Assembly: GCA_016871135.1 (NCBI GenBank)
Contig: VFZQ01000388.1
Location: 1 to 5,733, forward strand
Reading direction: 5' to 3'
Length of the DNA stretch: 5,733 nt
Origin: Acidobacteriota bacterium
GTDB taxonomy: Bacteria; Acidobacteriota; Terriglobia; Bryobacterales; Bryobacteraceae
The notes beneath the pieces were generated by a model. It worked only from the letters and a program-made list of their open reading frames with translations. It had not been told where the DNA came from and ran no database searches. Shown piece after piece: positions 1 to 5,538 of this stretch. Position numbers and translations under genes: made by a program. Numbering within the stretch: position 1 is the stretch's first letter; every line of letters begins with the position of its first letter.

Positions 1-228
1 ATTGACGGCGGCGCCGAATCCGATGTTCGAACCGGGATGGAGAATGGTCACGCCGTCGCGGGGGATCGACGCGGGCCAGGACGCCGCGACCTTTTCACAC
101 CCGCTGTTGTCGACAATCACGATGCGCAAATTCCGATAGGTCTGGCCCCGCAGGCTCTCGATCGACTCCCAGAGCGGCATGTCGGCGGTAAGCGTCGGAA
201 TGACGACGGTAACCCGAGGCGGCTGCAA
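1..228 (-). CDS. Family 2 glycosyltransferase, N-terminal part (cut by window edge)
   Basis: The 76 visible codons give the N-terminal half of a GT-A fold glycosyltransferase of family GT2, the type that moves a sugar from a nucleotide donor to a polysaccharide or lipid-linked acceptor at the inner face of the inner membrane. Visible signs are the first beta strand VTVVIPTL (residues 7-13), the helix with the SIESLRGQTYRN pattern (about 22-33), the second strand ending in the IVIVDNSG motif (36-43; the Asp contacts the nucleotide in this family), and NIGFGAAVN (68-76), which matches the NxGFGxAxN stretch of rhamnosyltransferase-like (WbbL-type) GT2 enzymes. The start is taken as TTG at 228-226. 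It is the only start codon after the in-frame stop at 246-244 that keeps the first strand; the next ATG (180-178) would remove it. No good ribosome binding site is visible. It follows the small membrane protein gene by 15 bases in the same frame. Donor and acceptor cannot be told from this fragment. Confidence 0.85.
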   Translation of the reverse strand, partial: MQPPRVTVVIPTLTADMPLWESIESLRGQTYRNLRIVIVDNSGCEKVAASWPASIPRDGVTILHPGSNIGFGAAVN

Positions 229-243
229 CCCAGTATTGTACTT

Positions 244-642
244 CTAAATGGGGCGGGGGCTGCGAATGTGGCTCAGAACCCAGATCGCGATGATTGCCGT
301 TTTGAGGCAGGCGACTTGCCAGTCGCGGCTGGTCCAGCAGTGTTGAATGTCCCAGGATTGGCCTTCGAGCAGCCAGATCCAGCCGGCGCCGAAGGCGAGC
401 GTTGCCGAGACTGGAGCGCGGCGGTTGAAGAGTCCTTTGACGGTGATGGTGAGAAATCCTGTCACGAAAATAATTACCGCTACCTTGGTGGACACAGGCA
501 TTTGTCCCCTCATCTCGCAGAGATCGAATCGAACGGCGCCCTCTGGCGGTGGCGGTTCCGGAACAACTACTTTCGTCTGTGGAATCCACAGAGTCGCGAA
601 CAGTGCTGCGAGGAACACGAGAGTCAGGATGCGGTAAGGCAC
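244..642 (-). CDS. Small hydrophobic membrane protein, function unknown
   Basis: I do not recognise this 132-residue protein. It has a hydrophobic N-terminal segment (about residues 4-20) that could be a signal anchor, a short Pro-rich linker (PEPPPPEG, 29-35), and then three further hydrophobic stretches at about 52-70, 78-93 and 109-125, so up to four membrane spans. Tryptophans cluster at 88-112 and there are Cys residues at 42, 102 and 112. The GTG start at 642-640 is the only usable start after the in-frame stop at 666-664, with no clear ribosome binding site. The stop lies 15 bases before the glycosyltransferase start in the same frame, so the two are probably co-transcribed and it may serve the same surface-polysaccharide locus; that is inference. 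Reading frames in other phases cover the same bases, but their products are Arg/His-rich and not protein-like, while this one has orderly membrane segments. It could still be spurious. Confidence 0.6.
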   Translation of the reverse strand: MPYRILTLVFLAALFATLWIPQTKVVVPEPPPPEGAVRFDLCEMRGQMPVSTKVAVIIFVTGFLTITVKGLFNRRAPVSATLAFGAGWIWLLEGQSWDIQHCWTSRDWQVACLKTAIIAIWVLSHIRSPRPI

Positions 643-667
643 TTGATCGGTTTGGACACCGCGTTAG

Positions 668-862
668 TTGGCGGGGTTCCGCGTTGACTCGGGACAGTAC
701 TCGTCAGCGGACGAAGTGATAAGTGAGGCGTTCTACTGGAGATCGAGGAATGCGATCGAACAGGATGAGCGGGGCGAGAGTGTGGACGGCGAAGAATTCT
801 GTTCCCTACTGTTGAATGAAATGGACTTCCGAATCGCCTTGGCTGAACACCCGCTACACTAA
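668..862 (+). pseudogene. Probable remnant of a ParD/RHH-type antitoxin gene
   Basis: The frame encodes 64 residues with a pattern typical of ParD-like type II antitoxins: VDSGQYSSADEVISEAF (about residues 6-22) matches the usual V-x-S-G-x-Y-x-S-x-S-E-V-x-x-E-A helix region, and GESVDGEEFCSLLLNEMD (about 36-53) resembles the C-terminal toxin-binding part (GE.VDGEEFF..L). The N-terminal strand of the ribbon-helix-helix fold, normally about 20 residues before the first motif, is missing: a TAG lies directly upstream (665-667), and no matching strand is seen in the other frames. The linker between the two motifs is also shorter than usual. The only start is TTG at 668 with no ribosome binding site. 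No ParE-like toxin follows; the frame ends 5 bases before rsmB. A decayed, toxin-less antitoxin is the simplest reading. The alternatives are a short functional protein or chance resemblance. Confidence 0.45.
855..860 (+). promoter_or_regulatory. Possible -10 element just before the rsmB start
   Basis: TACACT matches the TATAAT consensus at four of six positions and lies 7 bases before the TTG start of the methyltransferase gene. If it is used, transcription would begin at or next to the start codon, giving a leaderless or nearly leaderless message. No -35 box at the usual 16-18 base spacing is visible; the TTGGCT at 839-844 is too close. It overlaps the end of the antitoxin-like frame. The operon must have a promoter somewhere in 643-867, but this element is only one candidate. 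Confidence 0.2.
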
Positions 863-867
863 AAGGC

Positions 868-1902
868 TTGCCCACCTCGCGCGAACTTGCCTATGACATT
901 CTGCTTCGGGTTCATCAGGGCGCGTTTGCCGACGACTCGCTGCGGGCGATGCGGGCGGACTCGCAGCAGGATCTCAATCTTGCGAACGAACTCGTTTATG
1001 GGGTTCTCCGATTTCAGTTGCAGCTCGATTTTTTGATTGCGCACTACGCGGGGAATACGAAGAAGCTCGATATCGAAGTGCGTTTGGCGCTGCGGCTTGG
1101 GGTGTATCAGATTCGTCATCTCGATCGGGTTCCCGTGCATGCGGCTGTCGCCACGAGCGTCGATCTTGTCAAGCGCGCACGCAAGCGGAGCGCGGCGGGG
1201 TTTGTGAATGCCGTGCTGCGGAAGGCCGATAAAGAAACTGTTGTGTTTCCGTCGAAGGCGGTCGAATTGAGCGTGCCGGAGTGGATGTTGGCGCGATGGG
1301 AAGCGCATCACGGTTGCGCGGAAGCGATTGCGGCGCAGGCGCTGCGGAAGCCCGAGGCTCATATGCGCAATGGGCGGTTTATGGACATTGGCGCGCAATC
1401 GATCGTGCCGCTGCTGGAAATTGCTCCGCACCATCGCGTGCTCGACGTCTGCGCGGCGCCGGGTAACAAGACGCTGCACATTGCCGAATATTCCGAGCAT
1501 GTCGTCGCTTGCGATCGGACGGTTGCGCGGCTTGCGACCGTTCCTGTCGACCGGCGCGCTCAACTGGACGCAGCGTCGGCGCTGCCGTTTGGGCCGGTCT
1601 TCGATCGAATCCTGGTCGATGCTCCGTGTAGCGGGACGGGCACCCTGGCGCGGAACCCGGAGATCAAATGGCGCGTCACGATGGAAGAGATCGAGCGCCA
1701 TGCCGCGAGACAAGTGCAAATTCTCACTCACGCGCTGGCCGCGCTCAAGCCCGGGGGGCGGCTGGTTTACTCGACGTGTTCGCTTGAAAAGGAAGAAAAC
1801 GAAGGGGTTGTGGCGCACTTCGCACACCGTCTCCAGTCGGCCACATACCGGTTGCCGGGCCGGGAAGCGGGTGATGGGTTCTACCATGCCGTGTTAGCAT
1901 GA
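868..1902 (+). CDS. rsmB: RsmB/Sun-family 16S rRNA m5C methyltransferase, compact form
   Basis: This cytoplasmic enzyme of 344 residues belongs to the Fmu/Sun family, which uses S-adenosylmethionine to methylate C5 of a cytosine in 16S rRNA (C967 in E. coli). Residues 1 to about 125 form the NusB-like RNA-binding domain (LRLGVYQIRHLDRVPVHAAV, 76-95; RSAAGFVNAVLRK, 107-119). The methyltransferase domain shows motif I DVCAAPGNKT (193-202), motif IV DAPCSGTG (251-258, Cys254) and motif VI STCS (302-305, Cys304). These two cysteines are the product-release cysteine and the catalytic nucleophile of the family. NPEIKW (263-268) is also typical. At 344 residues it is well short of the usual 430-450: most of the segment between the NusB domain and motif I is missing, the region between motifs I and IV is short, and the second Gly of motif I is Asn200. 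TTG at 868 is the only start that gives the usual (M)PTSRELAY beginning; AAAAGG lies just before it but too close for a normal ribosome binding site. It overlaps rpe by four bases. Confidence 0.88.
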   Translation: MPTSRELAYDILLRVHQGAFADDSLRAMRADSQQDLNLANELVYGVLRFQLQLDFLIAHYAGNTKKLDIEVRLALRLGVYQIRHLDRVPVHAAVATSVDLVKRARKRSAAGFVNAVLRKADKETVVFPSKAVELSVPEWMLARWEAHHGCAEAIAAQALRKPEAHMRNGRFMDIGAQSIVPLLEIAPHHRVLDVCAAPGNKTLHIAEYSEHVVACDRTVARLATVPVDRRAQLDAASALPFGPVFDRILVDAPCSGTGTLARNPEIKWRVTMEEIERHAARQVQILTHALAALKPGGRLVYSTCSLEKEENEGVVAHFAHRLQSATYRLPGREAGDGFYHAVLA

Positions 1903-2591
1903 AAAACAGCGTTCCAATGGTGGAAATCCTGCCCTCTCTGCTTTCGGCGGACTTCGCTCGCCTTGGCGATCAAATTGCACAAGTGGAAGCCGCCGGCGCT
2001 TCGATGCTGCACTTCGACGTCATGGACGGGCATTTTGTTCCCAATCTGACCATGGGCACGCCGGTTCTCCAGTCGATTCGCAAAATCACCAAGATTCATA
2101 TCGATGTCCATCTCATGATCACCAACGCCGACCAGATCGCGCCGATCTTCATTGAAGCCGGCGCCGATAGCGTTTCGGTGCATCAGGAGACTTGCCCGCA
2201 CCTGGATCGCACGTTGAAACTCATCCAAACCGAGGGCGCGCTTGCGGGTGTTGTACTCAATCCGTCGACGCCGGTCAGCACTTTGAGCGAGGTCCTGGAC
2301 ATCGCCGATTTCGTGCTCGTGATGAGTGTTAATCCGGGCTTCGGCGGGCAGAAGTTTCTTCCCAATTCCTTGAACAAGATTCGCCAACTCGCCGCGCTGC
2401 GGGCCGAGTGGGGCCTTGATTTCAAGATTGAAATCGATGGGGGCGTGGGTTCGTCCAACGCCGCCGATATCGCACGCGCGGGCGCCGACTGGCTCGTGGC
2501 GGGCAACAGTGTTTTCGGCGCGGCCGATCCGGCCGCCGCATTTCAGGCGCTGCGATCCGCCGCGCGCGAAGCCACACAACAAGCCGCATAA
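1899..2591 (+). CDS. rpe: Ribulose-phosphate 3-epimerase
   Basis: Rpe interconverts D-ribulose 5-phosphate and D-xylulose 5-phosphate in the pentose phosphate pathway, using a TIM-barrel fold and a bound divalent metal. The 230-residue product has every family landmark: PSLLSADFARL (12-22), the metal ligands His38 and Asp40 in LHFDVMDGHFVPN, His71 in DVHLMI, and Asp180 in EIDGGVG; Asp40 and Asp180 are the expected acid/base pair. The phosphate-binding loops are VNPGFGGQKF (144-153), GGVG (181-184) and AGNSVFG (201-207). Length is normal for the family. The ATG at 1899 overlaps the rsmB stop in an ATGA arrangement, suggesting translational coupling. An internal ATG at 1917 would give the start MVEILPSLLSADF, closer to most homologues, and cannot be excluded; neither start has a clear ribosome binding site. 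Confidence 0.97.
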   Translation: MKNSVPMVEILPSLLSADFARLGDQIAQVEAAGASMLHFDVMDGHFVPNLTMGTPVLQSIRKITKIHIDVHLMITNADQIAPIFIEAGADSVSVHQETCPHLDRTLKLIQTEGALAGVVLNPSTPVSTLSEVLDIADFVLVMSVNPGFGGQKFLPNSLNKIRQLAALRAEWGLDFKIEIDGGVGSSNAADIARAGADWLVAGNSVFGAADPAAAFQALRSAAREATQQAA

Positions 2592-2600
2592 GTGAGACCA

Positions 2601-3788
2601 ATGAAGATCAGCAAGTCCATCGTCCTCGTCTGCCTCCTGCTCGTCGCCGCGACGGGCTGCCGCAAAAAGAAGTACGAAAATCCGATCGGCAAAGACACGC
2701 AGCAGCCGGACAAGATTCTTTTCGACAAAGCCGTCGCCGATATCGAAAGAGGCCGTTACGAGGTCGCGCGCATCACGCTCAACACGTTGATGAACACCTA
2801 CGATACATCGGAGTTTTTGGCGAAGGCGAAACTTGCCGTGGCCGATAGCTGGATGCGCGAGGGCGGTTCGCACGGCATGGCGCAAGCAGAGGCGGAGTAC
2901 AAGGACTTTATCCTGTTCTATCCGACGATGGAAGAGTCGGCCGAGGCGCAAGAGAAGATCTGCATGATTCACTACAAGCAGATGGAGAAGCCGGACCGCG
3001 ATCCGAAGCACGCCTACAAGGCCGAAGAAGAGTGCCGGCAGTTGCTGGTGCAGTTCCCGAATTCGAAGTTCGCGCCACGTGTTTCGCAGTTGCTGCGTAA
3101 CATTCAAGAAGTGGAAGCGGAAGGCGAGATGCGCACCGCGCGGTTCTATCACGGCAAGGGATCGAACCCGGCGGCGGCAAACCGTTTGCAGGGTTTGGTC
3201 GATCAATATCCGCTGTACTCGGCGGCCGATGAGGGGCTGTGGCTGCTTGGCGACTCTTACAACAAGATGGGCGCACGCTTCCGGCCGCAGTCGATTAAGG
3301 CGTATCAGCGGCTGGTGAAAGATTACCCGCTTTCGGCGTTCGTCGGCGACGCGAAGACGAAACTGAAGGACATGGAAGGCGAGATTCCCGAGGCCGATCC
3401 GGTGGCCGTGGCGCGCATGAAGTACGAGCAGGAGAACAAGACCAAGACCGGCATGATGCACACGGCGCTCGGCGTGTTCAAGAAGTCGCCCGATACGACG
3501 ACATCGGCCAAGAGCGGTACGCCGGCGATGACGAATCCGCAGCGCACGATTCCGGTTTCGGTGCCGACGCCGGCGGGCGCGGCGGGCGGCGTGACCGATG
3601 TCGGCGGCCAAGTGGTGACCGGCACAAGCGATCTCGACAAGAAGCCGGACGCACGGCAAAGCGAAGAGAACAAGGCGAGCGGCGCAACGGCGGCCGCGGC
3701 CGAACAACAGCAGCAAGCGTTGCCGGCGAATCGACAGCCGGTGAAGGGCAAGAAGGCGCCGAAGCCGCCGAAGAAGCCCAGTAAATAG
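2601..3788 (+). CDS. bamD: BamD-like outer-membrane assembly lipoprotein with long C-terminal tail
   Basis: BamD is a TPR-type lipoprotein on the periplasmic face of the outer membrane that works with BamA to insert beta-barrel proteins. This 395-residue product has a lipoprotein signal (MKISK, hydrophobic core 7-17, then ATGC with Cys20 as the lipidated residue; -3 is Ala rather than Leu). TPR-like helices run from about 36 to 260, including a repeat with the YPLYSAADEGLWLLGDSY pattern (203-220) and the family hallmark HYKQMEKPDRDPKHAYKAEE (124-143) followed by QFPNSKFAP (151-159). E. coli BamD has about 245 residues. The extra 110 here (about 285-395) are low-complexity, rich in Ala, Pro, Gln and Lys, ending in a very basic Lys/Pro stretch. 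The ATG at 2601 is preferred because of AGTGAG at 2591-2596; a GTG at 2592 is in frame and would add three residues. It starts 9 bases after rpe and ends directly before the response regulator. It could be another TPR lipoprotein of similar type, but the BamD hallmark is good. Confidence 0.85.
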   Translation: MKISKSIVLVCLLLVAATGCRKKKYENPIGKDTQQPDKILFDKAVADIERGRYEVARITLNTLMNTYDTSEFLAKAKLAVADSWMREGGSHGMAQAEAEYKDFILFYPTMEESAEAQEKICMIHYKQMEKPDRDPKHAYKAEEECRQLLVQFPNSKFAPRVSQLLRNIQEVEAEGEMRTARFYHGKGSNPAAANRLQGLVDQYPLYSAADEGLWLLGDSYNKMGARFRPQSIKAYQRLVKDYPLSAFVGDAKTKLKDMEGEIPEADPVAVARMKYEQENKTKTGMMHTALGVFKKSPDTTTSAKSGTPAMTNPQRTIPVSVPTPAGAAGGVTDVGGQVVTGTSDLDKKPDARQSEENKASGATAAAAEQQQQALPANRQPVKGKKAPKPPKKPSK

Positions 3789-4400
3789 ATGAGCCGTATC
3801 TTGCTCGCCGACGACAGCCCCCACGCGCAGCGCATGGGAGAGCGGTTGCTGCGCGATGAAGGACACGAGGTCATCACGGTAACCGATGGCGACGTGGTGT
3901 TCGCGCGGCTTCCGGATGTCGATCCGGACATATTGATCCTGGACGCGAATCTGCCGCTGCGCGACGGTTATGAGATTGCGCGGTTTGTGAAGGGGTCCTC
4001 GTTTTACCGGCACGCGGGAGTGCTGCTCACGGGGTCGATCGCCGAGCCGGTCGATGAAACCAAGGCGCGGCAAGCCGGCGCCGATGGGATGATCCACAAG
4101 CCGTTCGAGCTGAAGGCGCTGACGGCGTTGATCAACCCGCTTGTGTCCGCAGTTGCCGAGAAGCGTGACGCGCGTCCGGCGGGGCCGCCGCCTCCGCCGC
4201 CGGGCGAGGAGCCGAAGTTTGTGACCGGTGTTGTCGAATCGACGCCTGAACCGGAGAAGGCAGCGCCCGTGGAGCCGTCGAAACCGAGCGAGGCCGATCG
4301 CGTGCGCGCCGCGGTTACGTTGGCGTTGGACGCGGCGTTTCCGAAGATCGTCGACGAAGTCACGCGCCAAGTGCTCCGCGCGTTGCATACTAAACAATAG
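3789..4400 (+). CDS. Response regulator: receiver domain, Pro-rich linker, C-terminal helix
   Basis: The product has 203 residues. Residues 1 to about 122 form a complete CheY-like receiver domain: the acidic pair Asp8/Asp9 (LLADDS), the phospho-accepting Asp52 (ILILDANLP), the switch Thr81 (VLLTGS) and Lys104 (HKPFE) are all present, so it should be phosphorylated by a histidine kinase. A flexible Pro/Glu/Ala-rich linker (about 127-166) contains a run of six prolines. The end (about 168-202) is predicted to be an amphipathic helix with a regular Val/Leu/Ile pattern (RVRAAVTLALDAAFPKIVDE, 171-190). There is no DNA-binding, GGDEF, EAL or other known output domain, so the helix may be a protein interaction or oligomerisation element; that is inference. 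No kinase gene lies nearby. The ATG directly follows the bamD stop codon in the same frame, and yajQ begins two bases after its stop, which points to coupled translation with the envelope gene. Confidence 0.9.
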   Translation: MSRILLADDSPHAQRMGERLLRDEGHEVITVTDGDVVFARLPDVDPDILILDANLPLRDGYEIARFVKGSSFYRHAGVLLTGSIAEPVDETKARQAGADGMIHKPFELKALTALINPLVSAVAEKRDARPAGPPPPPPGEEPKFVTGVVESTPEPEKAAPVEPSKPSEADRVRAAVTLALDAAFPKIVDEVTRQVLRALHTKQ

Positions 4401-4402
4401 TC

Positions 4403-4903
4403 ATGCCGGATAACAGCTTCGACATCGTTTCGAAAATTGAACTGCCTGAAGTGAACAATGCGATTCAACAGGCGCTGAAAGAGATCACGCAACGTTTCGA
4501 CTTGAAGGACTCAAAGTCGACGATTGAGTTGAAGGAGAAGGACAACAAGATACTGCTCGGTTCCTCCGACGAGTTCAAGCTTAAGGCTGTGACCGATGTG
4601 TTGCAGTCGAAGCTGGCCAAGCGCAACGTGCCGCTGAAGGGGCTTGTGTTCGGCAAGCTGGAGCACGGTTCCGGTACTTCGATGCGGCAGGAGATTACGC
4701 TGCAACAGGGTATTCCGATCGAGAAGGCCAAGGACATCGTGAAGGTGATCAAGGACTCGAAGAAGAAGGTGCAGGCTTCGATTCAGGGCGATCTGGTGCG
4801 TGTGGCCGGCAAGGACCGGGATTCGCTGCAAGAGGTGATTGCGCTGCTTCGCGGCAAGGACTTCGGCATCGACATGCAGTTCACCAACTACCGGACGAAC
4901 TAG
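4403..4903 (+). CDS. yajQ: YajQ-family nucleotide / c-di-GMP binding protein
   Basis: The 166-residue product is a clear full-length member of the YajQ family (UPF0234), cytoplasmic proteins with two ferredoxin-like domains that bind nucleotides. Some members, such as Xanthomonas XC_3703, are known c-di-GMP effectors that act on transcription regulators. Family marks are the start NSFDIVSK (4-11), EVNNAIQQALKEITQRFDLK (16-35), SSDEFKLKAV (54-63), QQGIPIEKAKDIVKVIKDSK (101-120), KVQASIQGDLVRVAGKDRDS (122-141), and the typical ending GIDMQFTNYR (155-164). The ATG at 4403 gives the usual family N terminus, although no ribosome binding site stands out. It starts two bases after the response regulator and its stop shares one base with the next start. 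Whether it senses c-di-GMP here cannot be judged from sequence alone. Confidence 0.95.
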   Translation: MPDNSFDIVSKIELPEVNNAIQQALKEITQRFDLKDSKSTIELKEKDNKILLGSSDEFKLKAVTDVLQSKLAKRNVPLKGLVFGKLEHGSGTSMRQEITLQQGIPIEKAKDIVKVIKDSKKKVQASIQGDLVRVAGKDRDSLQEVIALLRGKDFGIDMQFTNYRTN

Positions 4904-5538
4904 TGCCGCGGCGAATTGAGACGCACCGCATCGCGGGTCCGGCGGGTGCGTTGGAGGCGCTGCTGGAAGAGCCGGAGAGCGGCGAGCCGCGCTTTGCCGC
5001 GCTGGTGTGTCATCCACATCCGCAGCATGGCGGTACGATGCACAACAAGGTTGTCTACCGTTTGGCGCGCGGGCTGCGAACGTGCGGCGCGGTTGTGCTA
5101 CGGTTCAACTATCGTGGCGTGAATTTGAGCGAAGGCGAGTACGATCATGGCGTGGGCGAGACCGAAGACGCGCGGACTTGTTTGCACTGGCTTTCCGAAC
5201 GCTATCCCGCGCTGCCGCTGGTGATCGCCGGGTTTTCGTTTGGCTCGCGCATCTCGCTGCGGATCGCATCGCAGCGGCCGGATCTGCGGCAATGCATCGC
5301 GGTTGGATTTCCGGCCGTTTACAAAGACCGATCGTATTTGGAACCGTGCACGGTACCGCGCACGTTCATCCATTCGACGAACGACCAATTCGGTTCGGTC
5401 GAGGAGTTGACGGCAATCGTCAACGAATTGAGCGGACCGCCACAACTCCAATTTGTGCCCGCGTCCGATCACTTTTTCGCGGACGCGCTGGACGCCTACG
5501 AACAGAAGGTAATTGAATGCTCCGCCGCCATTTCCTAG
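4903..5538 (+). CDS. Alpha/beta hydrolase of the COG2945 type
   Basis: A 211-residue alpha/beta-fold hydrolase, probably cytoplasmic as there is no signal peptide. Visible motifs are HPHPQHGGTMHNKVV (37-51), typical of the COG2945 group and placed at the oxyanion hole; FNYRGVNLSEGEYD (68-81); the nucleophile elbow GFSFGS (110-115, Ser112); the likely acid Asp161 in HSTNDQFG (157-164); and the catalytic His190 in ASDHFF (187-192). So the Ser-Asp-His triad is complete. The natural substrate of this group is not established; an esterase or thioesterase activity on a small acyl compound is possible. GTG at 4903 is chosen because it is the first start after the preceding stop and shares one base with the yajQ stop codon (TAGTG); it gives the usual N terminus (THRIAGPAGALEALLEEP). 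The 3' end overlaps the next gene by 22 bases. Confidence 0.9.
   Translation: MPRRIETHRIAGPAGALEALLEEPESGEPRFAALVCHPHPQHGGTMHNKVVYRLARGLRTCGAVVLRFNYRGVNLSEGEYDHGVGETEDARTCLHWLSERYPALPLVIAGFSFGSRISLRIASQRPDLRQCIAVGFPAVYKDRSYLEPCTVPRTFIHSTNDQFGSVEELTAIVNELSGPPQLQFVPASDHFFADALDAYEQKVIECSAAIS
5504..5509 (+). promoter_or_regulatory. Ribosome binding site for the isomerase/epimerase gene
   Basis: AGAAGG lies 7 bases before the ATG at 5517, inside the end of the hydrolase gene. It is the clearest Shine-Dalgarno sequence in the operon and supports this start even though it makes the two genes overlap by 22 bases. The other genes of the operon have weak or no such sites, so this gene may be translated more independently. 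Confidence 0.6.

Noticed and set aside
37..687. A 216-codon plus-strand frame over the glycosyltransferase and membrane protein genes
   Set aside because: Lacks any family signature; the minus strand here gives a clear GT2 N terminus and a membrane protein with ordered hydrophobic segments.
684..689. TTGACT as a plus-strand -35 box
   Set aside because: No -10-like hexamer lies 16-18 bases downstream, and it falls within the antitoxin-like coding frame.
643..760. A promoter for the minus-strand membrane protein gene (TTATCA, 17 bases, TACTGT)
   Set aside because: Only four and three of six consensus matches; in a random GC-rich interval this is not enough to call, though some promoter for this direction must exist nearby.
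859..1887. A 342-codon minus-strand frame opposite rsmB
   Set aside because: Same cause: it is phase-aligned with rsmB codons, the product is Arg-rich and shows no motifs.
868..1902. RsmB shortening caused by a frameshift
   Set aside because: The reading frame is continuous from the NusB domain through all methyltransferase motifs, and no missing segment is visible in another frame.
4183..4203. CCG/CCT repeat run as a possible microsatellite
   Set aside because: It simply encodes the run of prolines in the response regulator linker and is too short to be a repeat of interest.
1881..4397. An 838-codon open frame on the minus strand opposite rpe, bamD and the response regulator
   Set aside because: Its codons align exactly with those of the three plus-strand genes, so it stays open simply because they do not use TTA, CTA or TCA in this GC-rich sequence. 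The product is Arg/His/Leu-rich with no domain, while the plus strand encodes clear families.
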